Below, piece after piece: positions 48,013-56,983 of a stretch of DNA of 64,000 nucleotides (position 1 is the stretch's first letter; each line of letters begins with the position of its first letter). Where the stretch lies: NCBI RefSeq assembly GCF_009392895.1, contig NZ_CP045488.1, positions 1,550,001 through 1,614,000 on the forward strand, read 5' to 3'. This DNA is from Natronorubrum aibiense (GTDB taxonomy: Archaea > Halobacteriota > Halobacteria > Halobacteriales > Natrialbaceae). A model generated the notes under the pieces. It was given only the letters and a program-made list of their open reading frames with translations, did not search any database and had not been told where the DNA came from. The position numbers and the translations under genes are program-made.

Positions 48013-48369
48013 ATGGTAGTCGCTTCGATAATCGTGTTCATCGCGAGCCTGTTGATCGGTGCACTGGGTATCTACGTCAGCGCGCGCGTCATCGTCGGCG
48101 CTGGCAGCTTCGACCGCGCGATCGTCACCGCGATCATCGGGGCGGTCGTCTGGGCCGTCGTCGGCTTCTTCGTCGGCTGGATACCCCTATTGGGGCCGCT
48201 GCTGGCCCTGCTCGCGTACATCGCGGTGATCAACTTCCGGTATCCCGGCGAATGGACCGCCGCCGCGATGATCGGCCTGCTCGCGTGGGTGACCGTCTTG
48301 ATCGTCCTGTACGCACTCGCCGCGGTCGGGATCACCAGCTTTGGCGCAGTTGGCATCCCCGGCCTCTAA
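48013..48369 (+). CDS. Four-helix membrane protein
   Basis: 118 residues opening MVVASIIVFIASLLIGALGI. Four hydrophobic segments (about 3-25, 33-55, 58-75, 80-105), almost no polar loops. Haloarchaeal composition; no known family function. Converges with the M20 peptidase gene (55 nt apart). Confidence 0.7.
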   Translation: MVVASIIVFIASLLIGALGIYVSARVIVGAGSFDRAIVTAIIGAVVWAVVGFFVGWIPLLGPLLALLAYIAVINFRYPGEWTAAAMIGLLAWVTVLIVLYALAAVGITSFGAVGIPGL

Positions 48370-48424
48370 CCCGCTACCGCATAGCAGACGGCTTACGGCT
48401 CCGGCCCGCCACCTCGAGCCCGCA

Positions 48425-49525
48425 CTACGGCCACGACGCCGCGACCCGCTGGTAGGTCTTTCGACACCGCTCGAGCACTGCGAGCGAGACGCTTTCGGTT
48501 TCCGTGTGGGCCTCGCCGGGCTCTGACGGCCCGCAAATCACGCATTCAGTCCCGGCCTGGGAAAGCCATCCGGCATCGGTTGCGTGGGGTTTCGTCACGA
48601 GTGCCGGCGTCCCCGATTGGGCGGCGTCGGCCGCCTCGCGGACCGCCTCGGCGAACGCCTCGTCCGTACACCGCATCGGCGGGAGGTCCTGATCGACGGT
48701 CCACGTGATGCCCTCGAGGTCCTCGAGGCGCTCGAGCGAGGCCCGCTCGCCCGGCACCGTTCGCTCGTCAACAGTCAGCGTACAGCGGTCGGGGATGACG
48801 TTCATCGCCACCCCACCCTCGATTTCGGTGACGGCGAGACTGCCCGCGAGCGTCTCGCCCGCCACGTCGATCGCCGGGGCCTCGAGGGCGCGAACGAGGT
48901 CGACGGCGTCGGTCGCGCGGTAGATGGCGTTCTCGCCGGCGTCGACTTCGCTTGCGTGGGCGGCCGTGCCGCGAGCGGTGATCGTACTTCCGCGTCGGCC
49001 CTTGTGGGCGACGGCGACGTCCGTCACGCCGGGGCTTGAATAGCCCGTCGACCCTTCGCCGACGATGGCGTAGTCGGGGGAAAAGCCGTGCTCGATGGCG
49101 TGTTGTGCGCCAACGCCGCCAACTTCCTCGCCGACGAAACTGGCGAAAACGAGTTCCCCGGCTGGCGATGGGTCGCTGTCGCGGAACGCGAGCATCGCGG
49201 CTGCGACTGCGCCTTTCATGTCCGCCGCGCCACGACCGTAGAGGCGACCGTCTCGCTGCTCGACGACGTACTCGAGGTCATCCGCGGCCGTCTCAGACGT
49301 ACCGACAACTTGCGACGCCGCGGGCTCGACGACGTCGTGGTGGCCGACGAGCGCCAGCGTCCGGTCGCCAGTTCCCTTCCGTGCGATCACGTTCCCGGCC
49401 ACATCGCGGGTGACCTCGGCGTCGGTCTCACGTCGCAGCCACGTCTCGATGTGATCTCCCGCGGCCGTCTCGTCGTCGTGGCTCGGAATCGACACCAACT
49501 CGCGCGTCAACTCACGGACGGTCAT
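48425..49525 (-). CDS. M20 family metallopeptidase (ArgE/DapE/carboxypeptidase G2 type)
   Basis: 366 residues from MTVRELTRELVSIPSHDDE. Metal ligands: His in LVGHHDVV near 66, Asp in GRGAADMKGA near 101, the Glu pair in GEEVGG near 130, and a final His in EAHTETESV near 342. A dimerisation lid covers about 170-275. It would deacylate or hydrolyse an N-acyl amino acid or dipeptide. The exact substrate is not clear; succinyl-diaminopimelate desuccinylase-like annotations would be guesses. Confidence 0.9.
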   Translation of the reverse strand: MTVRELTRELVSIPSHDDETAAGDHIETWLRRETDAEVTRDVAGNVIARKGTGDRTLALVGHHDVVEPAASQVVGTSETAADDLEYVVEQRDGRLYGRGAADMKGAVAAAMLAFRDSDPSPAGELVFASFVGEEVGGVGAQHAIEHGFSPDYAIVGEGSTGYSSPGVTDVAVAHKGRRGSTITARGTAAHASEVDAGENAIYRATDAVDLVRALEAPAIDVAGETLAGSLAVTEIEGGVAMNVIPDRCTLTVDERTVPGERASLERLEDLEGITWTVDQDLPPMRCTDEAFAEAVREAADAAQSGTPALVTKPHATDAGWLSQAGTECVICGPSEPGEAHTETESVSLAVLERCRKTYQRVAASWP

Positions 49526-49589
49526 GGCGACCACTACGACGCGGTGGGTGTTGTGTCCATCGAGCGATCGCCCTGCTTTGCGTGATGGC

Positions 49590-51230
49590 CTACTGGACTT
49601 GCTCGTACACCGGCCGGTCGTCCTCGTCCTCGTCGTCGCCTTCGGTCAGTCTCGAAACGGTCTCGCCGACGCTCTGGAGGCTGGCGGTCTGTTCTTCGCT
49701 GGCCGCGGCGACCGACTCCGTCGCGTCGGCGACCTGATTCGCCGTCTGCGAGATGTCTTCGACGGTCGTCGCCGCCGTCTCGACGTTGCGCGCCTGCTGG
49801 TCGGTCGCCGCCGCGATGTCTTCCATCTTCGATGCCGTCTGGTCGACCGCGTCGTGGATCTCCTCGAGCGAGTCCATCGTCTCGCGAACCCGGTCGGTGC
49901 CATCGTCGATTCGCTCGGCTGTCTCTTCGGTCGTTTCGACCGTCTTCATCGCGTCCCGGCGAACGCCTTCGACGGCGTCTTCGATCGCCGCGAGGTCGCG
50001 TTTGGTCTGCTCGGCGAACGACTCGACTTCGTTTGCGATCACACCCATCGTCCCCGCGTTCGCGCCCTCCGAGCGCGAGGCCTCGATTTTGGCGTTTTTC
50101 GCCAGCACGGTCGTCCGCTCGGCGACGTCGTCGAGTCGCTCGAGAACCGCGTCGATCTCTTCCGTTCTGCTCTCGAGGTCGTCGGCGGATTTGGTGACGT
50201 CTTCGGTCGCGTCCTCGATGGCCTCGAGTTCGTCCAAGGCGTCGTCGGCCGCTTCGACGCCGTCGGCGGTGAGCCGTTCGGCTCGTTCGCTCTCCGAGCG
50301 GACGTCGTCGGCGACGCTCGCGACCTCTTCGATCGCGGCGCTCAACTCGCCGAGTTCTGTCGCCGCCTGATTCGTGTTTCTCGCCTGTGCGTTCGTGTGG
50401 CTGCTGATCGTCTGAGCACGACCGGCGATCACTTCGCTCGCGTTGTGCAGTTCCTCGATCGGGCCTTGGACGTCCTCTTCGACTTCTCGCGCCAGTCGCT
50501 GGCGGCGCTCGATCGAGTCCTCGAGTCGCTTCGCGTAGGAGTCGACGTACGTGTCGGTCGCGATCTGCATGTCGAGGTTGATGATGCGCAACAGCGAGAG
50601 CACGTCCATCATCCCGTCGTCGACCGCGTCTCTGACTGTCGCCTCGAACGATTCCTCGAGGCCGTCATCGTCGTCGTCGCCACCGAAGCCGAGCGCACTG
50701 ACGAAGCCGCCGATGCCACCGCCTTCGGATTCCTGCTCTTCGACCCACTCTTCGATCGCGTCGACGACCTGCCGCTGGGCGCGCTCGTTGAGCCGATCGA
50801 GCAACAGCGTGTAGTAGACGCCGTACTGACCCACGTAGTGTTTCAACGGCATGTCGAGGATCTCGTGGAGCTTGCCGACTCGAGCCCGGTTGGCGAAAAA
50901 CGATTGGTCGTAGTCGCCCGTGGACAGCGAGACCATATACGCCCGCTGGGTCTGTTTCAGTGCCGGAACGTCCTTCGGCGAGCGGTTGATGACCGCTCTG
51001 GTCTGTTTGTACTGCAGAATCTTGTCGTAGAAGTCGTCTGCAATCTCGTCTTGGTTCTCGCGCAACAGCGTCTCGAGGTCCGCTAACCGCTGTTCGTCCT
51101 CCTCATCGAAGCCGACGAACTCCTTTCGCCACGCGATCTCGTCGTTGTCGAGCCCGATTCTGTCCACAAGCTCATCAACTGAAAGAAAATGGTTGAGTCC
51201 CCCTTGTCCGAACGTTTGTTCCGGATCCAT
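49590..51230 (-). CDS. HemAT-like globin-coupled sensor transducer
   Basis: 546 residues, no membrane helix. Residues 1-175 form a sensor globin; H122 in RVGKLHEIL, followed by PLKHYVGQY, fits the proximal heme ligand. A linker with a Gly/Asp-rich stretch (about 190-205) leads to a methyl-accepting signalling domain (about 290-530). The hairpin tip reads VAERTTVLAKNAKIEASRSE, which departs from the usual DQTNLLALNAAIEAARAGE. HemAT proteins mediate aerotaxis via CheA. The start at 51230 (MDPEQTFGQGG) is preferred over the longer frame. Confidence 0.9.
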   Translation of the reverse strand: MDPEQTFGQGGLNHFLSVDELVDRIGLDNDEIAWRKEFVGFDEEDEQRLADLETLLRENQDEIADDFYDKILQYKQTRAVINRSPKDVPALKQTQRAYMVSLSTGDYDQSFFANRARVGKLHEILDMPLKHYVGQYGVYYTLLLDRLNERAQRQVVDAIEEWVEEQESEGGGIGGFVSALGFGGDDDDDGLEESFEATVRDAVDDGMMDVLSLLRIINLDMQIATDTYVDSYAKRLEDSIERRQRLAREVEEDVQGPIEELHNASEVIAGRAQTISSHTNAQARNTNQAATELGELSAAIEEVASVADDVRSESERAERLTADGVEAADDALDELEAIEDATEDVTKSADDLESRTEEIDAVLERLDDVAERTTVLAKNAKIEASRSEGANAGTMGVIANEVESFAEQTKRDLAAIEDAVEGVRRDAMKTVETTEETAERIDDGTDRVRETMDSLEEIHDAVDQTASKMEDIAAATDQQARNVETAATTVEDISQTANQVADATESVAAASEEQTASLQSVGETVSRLTEGDDEDEDDRPVYEQVQ

Positions 51231-51420
51231 TACCTCCACCTCTCCTGTGTAAGGTGTAATATCCAACGAATGTTCTCGCAGAATAGGAGTACTGCCGTGG
51301 GGCGATTGTTCGGGTTTTTCGCGTGGTGTCGCTCGCCGCCGTCACCCCTTGCGTACCGTGAGTCGCGTGCCTTTGCTGGTGGAACACCCTTATAGGCGTC
51401 CGTCGACCAAGTTACCGTAT

Positions 51421-53298
51421 ATGCACGTCGTGCCGGATACGAGCGTGGTCATCGATGGCCGCGTCTCGGCGACGATCGATGATGGGCAGTTCGAGGGAGC
51501 GACGATTTCGGTGCCGGAAGCCGTCGTCGCGGAACTCGAGGCGCAGGCGAACGACGGGATCGACAGTGGCTGGGACGGCTTAGAAGAGCTCCAGCGACTC
51601 GCCGCCCTCGCCGACGAGGGCGTGATCGCCCTCGAGTACATCGGCGAGCGTCCCGACGCGATCGAACGGGGCCACGCCGCAGAGGGCGAGATCGACGCGC
51701 TGATCCGCGATCTCGCCGAGGACCTCGAGGCGACGTTCCTGACGAGCGACGTCGTGCAGGCCGAAGTCGCGAAAGCGAAAGGCCTCGACGTCGAGCACGT
51801 CTCGCCGGAGGTCCGCAAAGTGGGCACGCTGACCGTCGAGAACTACTTCGACGACCAGACGATGAGCGTCCACCTCAAGACGGATACGGTTCCGATGGCC
51901 AAGCGGGGCGAACTCGGTGAGATGCGCTACGAGCAGATCGCCGACGAACCGCTCGACGAGGCGACGATGGACGAGTACGCCCGCGAGATCGTCGACGGCG
52001 CGAAGGAGTCTCCAGAGGGCTTCATCGAACTCTCCGAACCGGGCATGAAGATCGTCCAGTTCCGGGATTATCGGATTGCCATCGGCCGTCCGCCGTTTGC
52101 CGACGGGATCGAGATTACGGCCGTCCGACCGATTGCCCAGACCGACATCGAAGACTACGAGAAAGCCGACGAACTGAAAGAACGGCTGCTCGAGCGCCAG
52201 CGTGGCGTCCTCATCTCGGGGGCACCGGGGGCCGGGAAGTCGACGTTCGCACAGGCGGTCGCTCGCTACATCTCGGAGCACGATTATGCCGTCAAGACGA
52301 TGGAGAAACCGCGGGACCTGCAGGTCGGCCCCGAGATCACCCAGTACACCGAACTGGGCGGCGAGATGGCGAAAACGGCGGACGCACTCCTGATGGTCCG
52401 TCCCGACTACACCATCTACGACGAGGTCCGCAAGACCGACGACTTCGAGGTCTTCGCGGACATGCGACTGGCCGGTGTCGGCATGATCGGCGTCGTCCAC
52501 GCGACGCGCCCGATCGACGCCCTGCAGCGCCTCGTCGGCCGGGTCGAACTCGGGATGATTCCCCAAGTCGTCGACACCGTCGTCTACATCGAAGCCGGTG
52601 AGGTAAACACCGTCTACGACGTCAAGACGGAGGTCAAAGTCCCCGCCGGCCTGACCGAGGAGGACCTCGCTCGACCCGTGATCCAGGTGACGAACTTCGA
52701 GACGGGCGACCCCGAGTACGAGATCTACACGTTCAACCGCCAGGTCGTCACCGTCCCGCTCAAAGACGAAGAAGGTGGCCCCGGCAGCGAGTCCGGCGTC
52801 GATCGGATCGCCAAAAGCGAGATCGAACGGGAGATCCGCTCGATCGCCCGCGGCTACGTCGACGTCGAACTCAAGAGTCAGAACAAAGCCGTCGTCTACG
52901 TCGAAGAGGACGACATCTCGAGCGTGATCGGCAAGGGCGGCGGACGGATCACGGACGTCGAGAACCGGCTGGGGATCGATATCGACGTGCGGACCCACGA
53001 CGAGAACCCCAACTACGGCGCTGGCGGCGGTGCCAGCGCAGGTGGCGGTGGCGGACAACGCGGCGGCGGCCAACCAGCAGGCCAGATGGTCACCCCCGAG
53101 ATCACCTCGCGACACGTCGTCGTCCCCGTCGACGGCAACCACGGCGAAACCGTCGAAGTGCAAGCCGGCGGCGAGTATCTGTTCACCGCGACGGTCAGTC
53201 GCGGCGGCGAAATTCAGGTCTCTCGAGGAAGTGCAATCGCCGACGAGCTAGAGCAGGCGATCGATCGCAAAGAGCCGATTACGGTCGTCCCGTCTTGA
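51421..53298 (+). CDS. PINA: PIN domain - AAA ATPase - KH domain protein
   Basis: 625 residues from MHVVPDTSVVIDGRVSATID. PIN domain (1-125) with acidic residues at D6, E38 and others; ATPase domain with Walker A GAPGAGKST near 268 and IYDEVRK near 337, of the PilT/secretion-ATPase type; KH domain (about 490-535, VIGKGGGRITDVENRLGI); Gly-rich linker; C-terminal beta domain. In Sulfolobus, PINA promotes Holliday junction migration with Hjm/Hjc. The stop codon is contributed by the IS end sequence TGACATCC. TATA-like TTATAGG at 51390 fits a short leader. Confidence 0.92.
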   Translation: MHVVPDTSVVIDGRVSATIDDGQFEGATISVPEAVVAELEAQANDGIDSGWDGLEELQRLAALADEGVIALEYIGERPDAIERGHAAEGEIDALIRDLAEDLEATFLTSDVVQAEVAKAKGLDVEHVSPEVRKVGTLTVENYFDDQTMSVHLKTDTVPMAKRGELGEMRYEQIADEPLDEATMDEYAREIVDGAKESPEGFIELSEPGMKIVQFRDYRIAIGRPPFADGIEITAVRPIAQTDIEDYEKADELKERLLERQRGVLISGAPGAGKSTFAQAVARYISEHDYAVKTMEKPRDLQVGPEITQYTELGGEMAKTADALLMVRPDYTIYDEVRKTDDFEVFADMRLAGVGMIGVVHATRPIDALQRLVGRVELGMIPQVVDTVVYIEAGEVNTVYDVKTEVKVPAGLTEEDLARPVIQVTNFETGDPEYEIYTFNRQVVTVPLKDEEGGPGSESGVDRIAKSEIEREIRSIARGYVDVELKSQNKAVVYVEEDDISSVIGKGGGRITDVENRLGIDIDVRTHDENPNYGAGGGASAGGGGGQRGGGQPAGQMVTPEITSRHVVVPVDGNHGETVEVQAGGEYLFTATVSRGGEIQVSRGSAIADELEQAIDRKEPITVVPS

Positions 53299-53348
53299 CA
53301 TCCTCCCCGCCCTGAAGGGCGAGGATTCCCGCGTTGGGAAATTGTGGT

Positions 53349-54684
53349 TTACGACGTGACCTGTTCTTGAGGTGCGAACGCACCAGTTTCCTTGTCAAAC
53401 AAGAACGTCGATGGCTGTGCCAACCAGCCGTTACTCCTATCACCGCCATCTGTGGCGAGACTCGGAGATACTTTCTGTCGAATATTCTCAGCGCCGTTCA
53501 CATCAGCGTTCGCTACTGTACCGCACTCATCGCACACGTACAACCCGCGTTCAACACGGTTCGCCTTACGCTTGCGACCACAACACGAACACGACTTCGA
53601 CGTATCACGTTCAGACACCTGCTCGACCGCGATTCCTTCCATCTCGGCCTTGTATTCAAGCAGGTCGGTGAAGCGGTCGAACGCCCACGAATGCAGGTCA
53701 AGGTTGCCGTGATTGCCCCAACTCTTCGACTCGTCGTTCTCCTCGTCCTCACGGATACCAGTGAGGTCACCAACCACAATCGTTCCAACATCTTCGTCTA
53801 CACATCGCTGAACGATATGTTTGGAGAGGGTATGGAAGTAGTGGGTTCGGCGAGCGGACTTCTTCTGGTTCAACCGCGTGGCTTGCTCGGAACCAGAGTC
53901 ATCACAGCGAGCGATACGCTTGCTGAAGTAGTAGTCGTCCTGCTTCAGGCAGTTCAGCGGGTACAGTTCGGCGTGACCGTCTTCGTAGGCGAGTGCGGCG
54001 AAGTTGTTGATGCCAAGGTCAACACCCACTGTCTTCTCACCCGGTGCTTCGGACACTTCGACCTCGACTTTACACACGAAGTGCAGTTCCCATTCATCCC
54101 CTGTCCAAACGGCCCTGACTTGTTGAACGCCCTCCACGGTGGAGAGGTCAATGTCGGGACGAGTTTGGTATTCGCAGAGGATGAAGTCCGACCAGTACTC
54201 CTTGAGGTTCGACCCTTTTGAGAGTCGAACGCGGTTGTACTGGGTGTCGAGTTTGAAACCAGCGGCTTTGAATGTGACTGTGGAACGTGGGTGTTTGTCG
54301 CCGTGTTTGCGGTAGCCGGGCGGGTTCGCGTTCGTATCTCCGTTGCGTCGTTTGCCGTACCAGCCGTTGAACGCTTCAGCGAGTTCTTGAAGAACGCGCT
54401 GTGCTCAATGAGCGAAGCTCATTGGCATCACGAGACGGCTTCGCCGTCTCGAACGAACTTGACTGAGAATGCAGGTCATCATAGCGTTCGTGGGACTTGA
54501 GGTAGGCGGTGAGTTCGTCGTGTTCGGGGATGTAGTCGATTTCATCCCAGATGCGACTGCACGTCCACCGTCCGACGTTCCAGAGTTTCGAGGCGGCGAA
54601 CCCGAGCGAATCGAGGTCGTCTTGCACCTGTTGCTGGTTCCTGATGGAAGCAGTGTAGGTGCGGGTGACAACCTGTTTCGCCAT
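53349..54684 (-). pseudogene. TnpB homologue (IS1341 type) broken by a 52-nt hairpin insertion
   Basis: The N-terminal part reads from ATG 54684 (MAKQVVTRTYTASIRNQQQV) to the insertion. The original frame resumes as QRVLQELAEAFNGWYGKRRNG and runs to TGA at 53349, about 425 codons without the insertion. The insertion (54400-54451 approx.) shifts the frame and gives a stop at 54376. RuvC motif I GVDLGINNFAAL and motif III ANADVNGAENI are kept. The position of the catalytic Glu reads VVGDLTGI, that is Gly in place of Glu. The zinc finger has CSCCGRKRK and CDECG. It is therefore doubly unlikely to act as a nuclease. Confidence 0.85.
54406..54451 (-). repeat. Tandem-hairpin module with TGATG linker, copy C (inside tnpB)
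   Basis: Read on the minus strand: perfect hairpin CGAGACGGC/GCCGTCTCG with loop GAA (54451-54431), linker TGATGC (54430-54425), perfect hairpin CAATGAGC/GCTCATTG with loop TTC (54424-54406). It forms the core of the ~52-nt insertion in the tnpB homologue. The first hairpin and linker resemble copy A (CGAGAGAGC/GCTCTCTCG - TGATGA). Confidence 0.8.
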
Positions 54685-54823
54685 ACATAACCTATGTAGA
54701 CAAACCTACTTGAAGGTGGGGATTACGCAGCGTGGAATATCCAGCTGTGCCATCGAACGGTGGACTGTGAAGGGTAGTATCGGATTCATCCCCGCGCTAA
54801 CGCACGGGGCTTTCTCCTTGACT

Positions 54824-55053
54824 TTCCGTAAGCGGCGACCTGCTCTCGTCCTATACGAGCAGTTGCCTTTCTCGCGGTTGAGTTCGCATTCGTAGTCTTC
54901 CCCGAGAAAGAACAGTGGATTCTATACCAGATCCCGGCACTCAACGACTGATTGTTTATCAATGACACACTGATCTACTAGCTGTTTAAGGACCAGGCAT
55001 TTATACAAGACGAATGTTTGAATCGAGTATGGATAAAATGGAGTTTGATCGCT
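54824..55053. other. Spacer between IS element and nadE, with probable nadE promoter
   Basis: No gene. TTTATACA at about 55000 is TATA-like and would put transcription start near 55025, about 30 nt before the chosen nadE start. The rest is AT-richer than surrounding genes. Confidence 0.5.
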
Positions 55054-55956
55054 ATGGGCGCTGATAGACAGACGATCGGGTACTCGAATGCCGGAACGAC
55101 GATGGGATCGTTCATTACGGACCCCGACGGCCTCGAGCGAGCGCACTCGCGGATCGTCGACGATATCCGAACGACGGTGGACAACGCGGGCGCACAGGGT
55201 GCCGTGGTCGCGATGAGCGGTGGGATCGATTCCACCGTCACGGCGGCGCTGGCCGTCGAAGCACTCGGCAGTGACCGCGTGCTCGGGCTGGGGCTGCCCT
55301 GTCACAAGAGCGAACACCCCGGCGTCAGCGAGGCCCGGACTATCGCGGACGGGCTGGGCATCGAGTTTACCGAGATCCAGCTCCGACCGTTGCTCGAAGC
55401 GTTCGAGGAGACGGCGGCGTGTGCCCTCGAGGCCGACGTCGAGACGGACGAGGACGGGCGGCCACACGAGCGCAACCACGCGCTCGGGAACGTGATCGCG
55501 CGACTGCGGATGTGCTGTGCGTACTACACGGCGAACCGCCAGCAGCGACTCGTCCTCGGGACGGCGAACCGCTCGGAGTGGCTGCTCGGCTACTTTACGA
55601 AGTACGGCGACGGCGCGGCCGATACGTATCCGCTCGGTGACCTCTACAAAACGGAGGTGCGAGCGCTCGCGACACGGATCGGCGTGCCACGCCGGATCGT
55701 CAATAAAGAGCCGACGGCTGGGTTCTGGGCCGACCAGACCGACGCCGACGAACTCGGCGCGTCCTACGACGTGATCGACCCGCTGTTACAGCGGCTCGTC
55801 GATGATGGTAAGTCGATCCCCGAGGCCGCGGCGGCACTCGGTATCGACCACGAAACGGCACGCTCGCTCGCGTGGCTGTGCGCCGAAACGCAACACAAAC
55901 GAATCACGCCGCCGACACCCGGCATCGGCGATCGGGACGTCAGCACCAGCCGATAG
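55054..55956 (+). CDS. nadE: NAD synthetase
   Basis: 300 residues from MGADRQTIGYSNAGTTMGSF; the second Met at 55102 is also possible. PP-loop VAMSGGIDSTVTAALA near residue 55, LGTANRSEWLLGYFTKYGDGAAD near 180 and NKEPTAGFWADQTDADELG near 225 are the NadE signatures. There is no glutaminase domain, so it uses free ammonia. It converts nicotinate adenine dinucleotide to NAD with ATP. Confidence 0.94.
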   Translation: MGADRQTIGYSNAGTTMGSFITDPDGLERAHSRIVDDIRTTVDNAGAQGAVVAMSGGIDSTVTAALAVEALGSDRVLGLGLPCHKSEHPGVSEARTIADGLGIEFTEIQLRPLLEAFEETAACALEADVETDEDGRPHERNHALGNVIARLRMCCAYYTANRQQRLVLGTANRSEWLLGYFTKYGDGAADTYPLGDLYKTEVRALATRIGVPRRIVNKEPTAGFWADQTDADELGASYDVIDPLLQRLVDDGKSIPEAAAALGIDHETARSLAWLCAETQHKRITPPTPGIGDRDVSTSR

Positions 55957-56034
55957 CGTACTGGCTGTCAGGCGATATCTCTTACTTGAGTCGCCGAAAA
56001 CGGGTGGACGCACGATATCTCGCGTATCGTCCGC

Positions 56035-56448
56035 TCAGGTGCTGGCTTCGATGCGATACAGATTCGGGTTCCGCCACCAGAACAGCCCCCACGACAGCAT
56101 GAATCCGGCAGCCATCGCGGTAATATCCTGGATGAATCGGGGGAGACCGATATCGATGACCGCGACGAGTGCGATCGCCGAGCCGATCGCCGCACCGACA
56201 ACGACGAACACCAGATCACCGGCGATGTGTTCTTGGCTCTGCTCCCAGTATGGCTGACGTTCTTCGTCGTACCAGACGCCGATGTAGATCAACACCGGCG
56301 CCATCGACGTGATGAGTGTAATGACGTGGTACTGTTCGGGAACTCCGATCCGCTCGAGCACGGCGACGTTGAGAACGTTCGCGACGATCATCATCGCGAA
56401 CAATCCGACCAACAACCAGCCCCACCGCGGGAGCCGTTCTTTGTCCAT
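56035..56448 (-). CDS. Four-helix membrane protein
   Basis: 137 residues from MDKERLPRWGWLLVGLFAMM. Four hydrophobic helices (about 8-28, 38-58, 72-95, 102-122). A charged loop DEERQPYWEQSQEHIAGD sits in the middle. No recognised family. Follows the HTH gene on the same strand (47 nt). Confidence 0.7.
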   Translation of the reverse strand: MDKERLPRWGWLLVGLFAMMIVANVLNVAVLERIGVPEQYHVITLITSMAPVLIYIGVWYDEERQPYWEQSQEHIAGDLVFVVVGAAIGSAIALVAVIDIGLPRFIQDITAMAAGFMLSWGLFWWRNPNLYRIEAST

Positions 56449-56495
56449 GCTCGAAGACGGGTACCGCCGCAAAATAATCTGCCGCTCGCGCTCGG

Positions 56496-56789
56496 TTACT
56501 CCGCGCAGCAGGCGTCCTTTTTCGGGGACTCGTCGACGCCGTTGCCGTCGGCTGCGACCGGTTCCTCGAGTCGATAGAGACTCTGCCGAGCGTCCGCAAA
56601 GTAGATATCCTCGTCGACCATTCCGATTCCTTCTAGGCGTTCGAGTGCGTACCGGACGGTCCGGGCCGAAAGCATCGATTCTTCGACGATCTGTTTCTGG
56701 GTCAACGGCCCATCGTACTCGAGAACCTTGAAGACGAGTTTGGCGCTCGGTGGCAAGTCTTCGATGTCCTCCCCGTCGGTCTCTGCCAT
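56496..56789 (-). CDS. MarR-like winged-helix regulator
   Basis: 97 residues. LPPSAKLVFKVLEYDGPLTQ opens a winged helix-turn-helix, with recognition part SMLSARTVRYALERLEGIG and wing IYFADARQSLYRLEEP. The C-terminus ends KKDACCAE with two adjacent cysteines, which could bind metal or sense redox. It probably forms an operon with the downstream membrane protein. Confidence 0.82.
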   Translation of the reverse strand: MAETDGEDIEDLPPSAKLVFKVLEYDGPLTQKQIVEESMLSARTVRYALERLEGIGMVDEDIYFADARQSLYRLEEPVAADGNGVDESPKKDACCAE

Positions 56790-56983
56790 ACTACGAATCG
56801 AACGTCCCCAGCGTCATAAAAGTTGAGCCTTACGAGGAGTTCTTGACATGAAAAATTCCGAGACTTTGTGGCTGGTAAAGTACGACGAGAACGCTCGTAC
56901 AGCCGCATATCCTGTCCTGACTGGCTGGTCAGATAGTGGCGGATCTGCACCAACCGAGAACCTCGCTGCCGGCTCCGGTGGCG

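Larger units (their letters stand above)
53295..54823 (-). mobile_element. IS1341-type element, TnpB gene interrupted
   Basis: Right end: hairpin with CCTCGCCC/GGGCGGGG followed by AGGATGTCAAG (minus strand) at about 53295. Left end at about 54790-54823: GGAGAAAGCCCCGTGCG and GCGCGGGGATGAATCC on the minus strand, a stem CCCCG/CGGGG typical of these elements, next to TTGAC at 54818. It contains one tnpB gene only, broken by a ~52-nt hairpin insertion. It sits between the PINA and nadE genes. Confidence 0.85.

Noticed and set aside
49524-51086. 520-codon open frame opposite the HemAT-like gene
   Set aside because: It is an antisense shadow caused by GC-rich third positions. Its residues are Arg/Val/Leu-rich with no family, while the opposite strand encodes a full globin-transducer.
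51580-53163. 527-codon open frame opposite PINA
   Set aside because: Antisense shadow of a well-supported PIN-ATPase-KH gene.
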